Of a stretch of 6,103 bases of DNA, positions 4,510-6,103 are shown piece after piece. A program made the position numbers and the translations under genes. Every line of letters starts with the position of its first letter. Position 1 is the stretch's first letter. The notes beneath the pieces are model-generated. The model was not told the DNA's origin. It saw only the letters and a program-made list of their open reading frames with translations, and ran no database searches. Source of the stretch: JANNXY01 sp039795755 (GTDB taxonomy: Bacteria; Patescibacteriota; Minisyncoccia; Phycocordibacterales; CAIZIN01); NCBI GenBank assembly GCA_039795755.1, contig JBDKLF010000062.1, positions 1 to 6,103 on the forward strand, given 5' to 3'.

Positions 4510-5423
4510 GCCAAGTATCGTCGTACCGCAAGGTAACTTGAAATAGCACCAATGACAATTCCTGCACCAATCACTACGAGGAAGTAGTATGCAAAGTTCG
4601 ATACATAGACTGCGAACACACTAATTCCATCGAAGAGCCGAGCGGTTATCGGTCCGAGCCACCACGTAAGCGGATAGAGTGCGACCAAAGTAATCAGAGC
4701 GGCAAATATTCCATACATCATTCCCCCAACAACGAACGGACCTCGAATGAACATATTACTTGCACCCACAAGCTTCATCACAGAAATCTCATCTCGAGAG
4801 ACAAAGATTGCCAATCGAATCGTATTGAATGTGATAATGATAGAGATGAGTACAAAGATAATAGTTACTACAAATCCCAACTTTCTTCCCGACTCAATCA
4901 TTTGAGTTAAGGCATTAATCTCTTTTTGATTTTCGTAATAGGTCACCTTTCGAACAATCTTTTCGGTCGTATCATCTTGCTGACGATCGAGGAATGCAGC
5001 GATTCCTTCATATTGTGAAGTTTCTTTTGCTTTGATATTGAGTACTGATCCGAGTGGATTATCACCAAGTTCATCGAGTGCTCCGAGAATCACTTGATCA
5101 CTTTGATTTTCTTCCTTGAACAAGGCAAGTGCCTCATCACGAGAAGTGAAAGTTACTGAAGCGACTTCAGGGAGTGCTTTGATGCGATTCTGTAAATCAG
5201 TGATACTTGTATCAGATGCATCATTATAGAAGTAGACGTTAATATCAACTTTTTCTTTGATCTTGGTAAGCGCACCAGAGAGTAACGCCGTTGAGAAAAG
5301 AATTGAGGTAATAACAAAGAGTGTCACTATCATAATTACAATCGAAGCAAGCGAAACATGTGTGTTACGCCAAAAGCTCACAAATCCGGTTCTTACTACT
5401 CTTTTTATATTGGTCCACATCAT
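4503..5423 (-). CDS. ftsX: Cell-division protein FtsX, permease-like subunit of FtsEX
   Basis: The 306-residue protein has the FtsX layout. A basic N-terminal cytoplasmic segment ends in GFVSFWRN and is followed by helix 1 (about 24-50). An extracellular domain (about 51-180) carries the typical start VDINVYFYND and SVTFTSRDEAL. Helices 2-4 lie at about 182-207, 230-253 and 276-300, and the cytoplasmic stretch SRDEISVMKLVGAS (209-222) is the conserved coupling region after helix 2. FtsX partners the ATPase FtsE and transmits its cycle to peptidoglycan hydrolases at the septum. It starts 21 nt after the ftsE stop with no Shine-Dalgarno; the tandem ATGATG leaves the exact start at either Met. 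No U-tract terminator follows on the minus strand. Confidence 0.95.
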   Translation of the reverse strand: MMWTNIKRVVRTGFVSFWRNTHVSLASIVIMIVTLFVITSILFSTALLSGALTKIKEKVDINVYFYNDASDTSITDLQNRIKALPEVASVTFTSRDEALALFKEENQSDQVILGALDELGDNPLGSVLNIKAKETSQYEGIAAFLDRQQDDTTEKIVRKVTYYENQKEINALTQMIESGRKLGFVVTIIFVLISIIITFNTIRLAIFVSRDEISVMKLVGASNMFIRGPFVVGGMMYGIFAALITLVALYPLTWWLGPITARLFDGISVFAVYVSNFAYYFLVVIGAGIVIGAISSYLAVRRYLAK

Positions 5424-5444
5424 GATTGTATAGATAGTTATTAA

Positions 5445-6103
5445 TTATAAAACATATCGCCCCTCAGTATCATCTCTCACAATTTTTCCTCCTTCCATAG
5501 TGATCACTCGCCGACCAAGATCATCTATTACTCCTTTATTGTGAGTAGTAAGAATTACTGTAGTTCCGAGATCATTTACCTTTTTGAGAATTTGAACAAT
5601 GTCATAGGTATTCACTGGATCGAGATTCCCTGTTGGCTCATCAGCGATAATAATATCAGGCTGATTCACAATGGCACGCGCGATTGCCACACGTTGCTTC
5701 TCACCTCCCGAGAGCTGATGTGGGAATGACCATATCTTGTGACGGAGATCTACCAACTCGAGCACGTGAGGAACATCGGCTTCGATTTCTTCATCACTTC
5801 GTCCTGCTGCCTCCATCGCAAAGGCAATGTTCTCATAGACTGTCTTGTACGGTAGCAAACGAAAGTCCTGAAAGACTGTTCCAATCTTGCGACGATATTG
5901 AATCACCTCCTTTGGTCGCAATCGGTGAATATCTGTTGATTCATAGTACACCTTTCCTTTACTTGGTTTGTCTTCACCAAGAATCATCTTGAGTAAGGTT
6001 GTCTTGCCAGCTCCTGAATGTCCCACAATAGATACAAATTCTCCTGGCTTTACCTTGAAGCTCACACCATCAAGGGCAACTGACTTATCATTATAGATCT
6101 TGG
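5445..6103 (-). CDS. ftsE: Cell-division ATP-binding protein FtsE (5' end outside window)
   Basis: This ABC ATPase drives the FtsEX complex on the cytoplasmic face of the membrane. The visible 218 residues lack only about 8-10 N-terminal residues. Counting from the first full codon at 6101, there is a Walker A GHSGAGKTT (27-35), a Q-loop VFQDFRLLP with Gln78, an ABC signature LSGGEKQ (130-136), a Walker B IIIADEP with catalytic Glu155, a D-loop GNLD, and an H-loop His187 in TTHN. The reading frame stays open to the edge and includes KIYNDKSVALDGVSF, the usual FtsE lead-in, so the in-frame GTG at 6065 is an internal Val and not the start. It lies just upstream of ftsX in the same direction, the standard ftsEX operon order. 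Confidence 0.96.
   Translation of the reverse strand, partial: KIYNDKSVALDGVSFKVKPGEFVSIVGHSGAGKTTLLKMILGEDKPSKGKVYYESTDIHRLRPKEVIQYRRKIGTVFQDFRLLPYKTVYENIAFAMEAAGRSDEEIEADVPHVLELVDLRHKIWSFPHQLSGGEKQRVAIARAIVNQPDIIIADEPTGNLDPVNTYDIVQILKKVNDLGTTVILTTHNKGVIDDLGRRVITMEGGKIVRDDTEGRYVL

Noticed and set aside
5684..5992. Plus-strand open frame of 102 codons opposite ftsE
   Set aside because: It is fully antisense to conserved ABC ATPase motifs, with no start signals; it is a shadow of ftsE.
6063..6065. GTG as the start of ftsE
   Set aside because: The frame continues upstream with residues typical of the FtsE N-terminus (VALDGVSF) to the window edge, so this GTG encodes an internal Val.

Overview
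This window looks like a piece of a compact bacterial chromosome, most likely from the Candidate Phyla Radiation (Patescibacteria, Parcubacteria-like). That placement is inferred from protein character: the CTP synthase carries GGVMSGVGKG and CYGMQ variants, and the FtsX N-terminus and the small PAP2 protein with WGWPSSHT resemble proteins I recall from that group. Tight convergent gene ends and the near absence of Shine-Dalgarno sequences also fit. No mobile element, CRISPR array, phage gene or origin is visible.

Layout. Positions 1-240 (minus strand) hold two perfect back-to-back hairpins, a tRNA-Gln(UUG) gene with its own promoter, and the terminator of the next gene. Positions 340-1014 (minus) encode a six-helix PAP2-family membrane phosphatase with a degenerate active site. 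Positions 1015-1189 are a divergent intergenic region with a nested dyad and a second hairpin. Positions 1190-1690 (plus) encode a 166-residue protein I do not recognise, followed by a clear terminator. Positions 1738-3986 (minus) are a two-gene operon, pyrG (CTP synthase) followed by a YfbR/HDDC2-like HD-domain nucleotidase, overlapping as TAATG. Positions 4061-4473 (plus) encode two tiny two-helix membrane proteins, ending in a terminator. Positions 4503-6103 (minus) are ftsX and ftsE; ftsE runs off the right edge.

How the genes work together. FtsE and FtsX form the ABC-type complex that controls peptidoglycan hydrolysis at the septum. PyrG makes CTP from UTP, and the co-translated HD protein may dephosphorylate (deoxy)nucleoside monophosphates, so the pair could set pyrimidine pool balance. 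PAP2 may act on lipid phosphates or pyrophosphates at the membrane. The tRNA-Gln has the U1-A72 pair and short D-loop typical of substrates of the indirect GluRS plus GatCAB pathway.

The strongest unusual signals are: (1) -10 hexamers only 8-9 nt upstream of the ATG of three genes with no Shine-Dalgarno, pointing to leaderless or nearly leaderless mRNAs; (2) plus-strand terminators whose U-tract DNA also supplies the stop codon of the convergent gene, at both convergent junctions; (3) a CTP synthase lacking the conserved PH(I)T segment and the Glu of the GDxE site, both tied to CTP feedback inhibition in other organisms; (4) a PAP2 protein with changes at three catalytic-motif positions. I did not find a clearly new multi-gene system.
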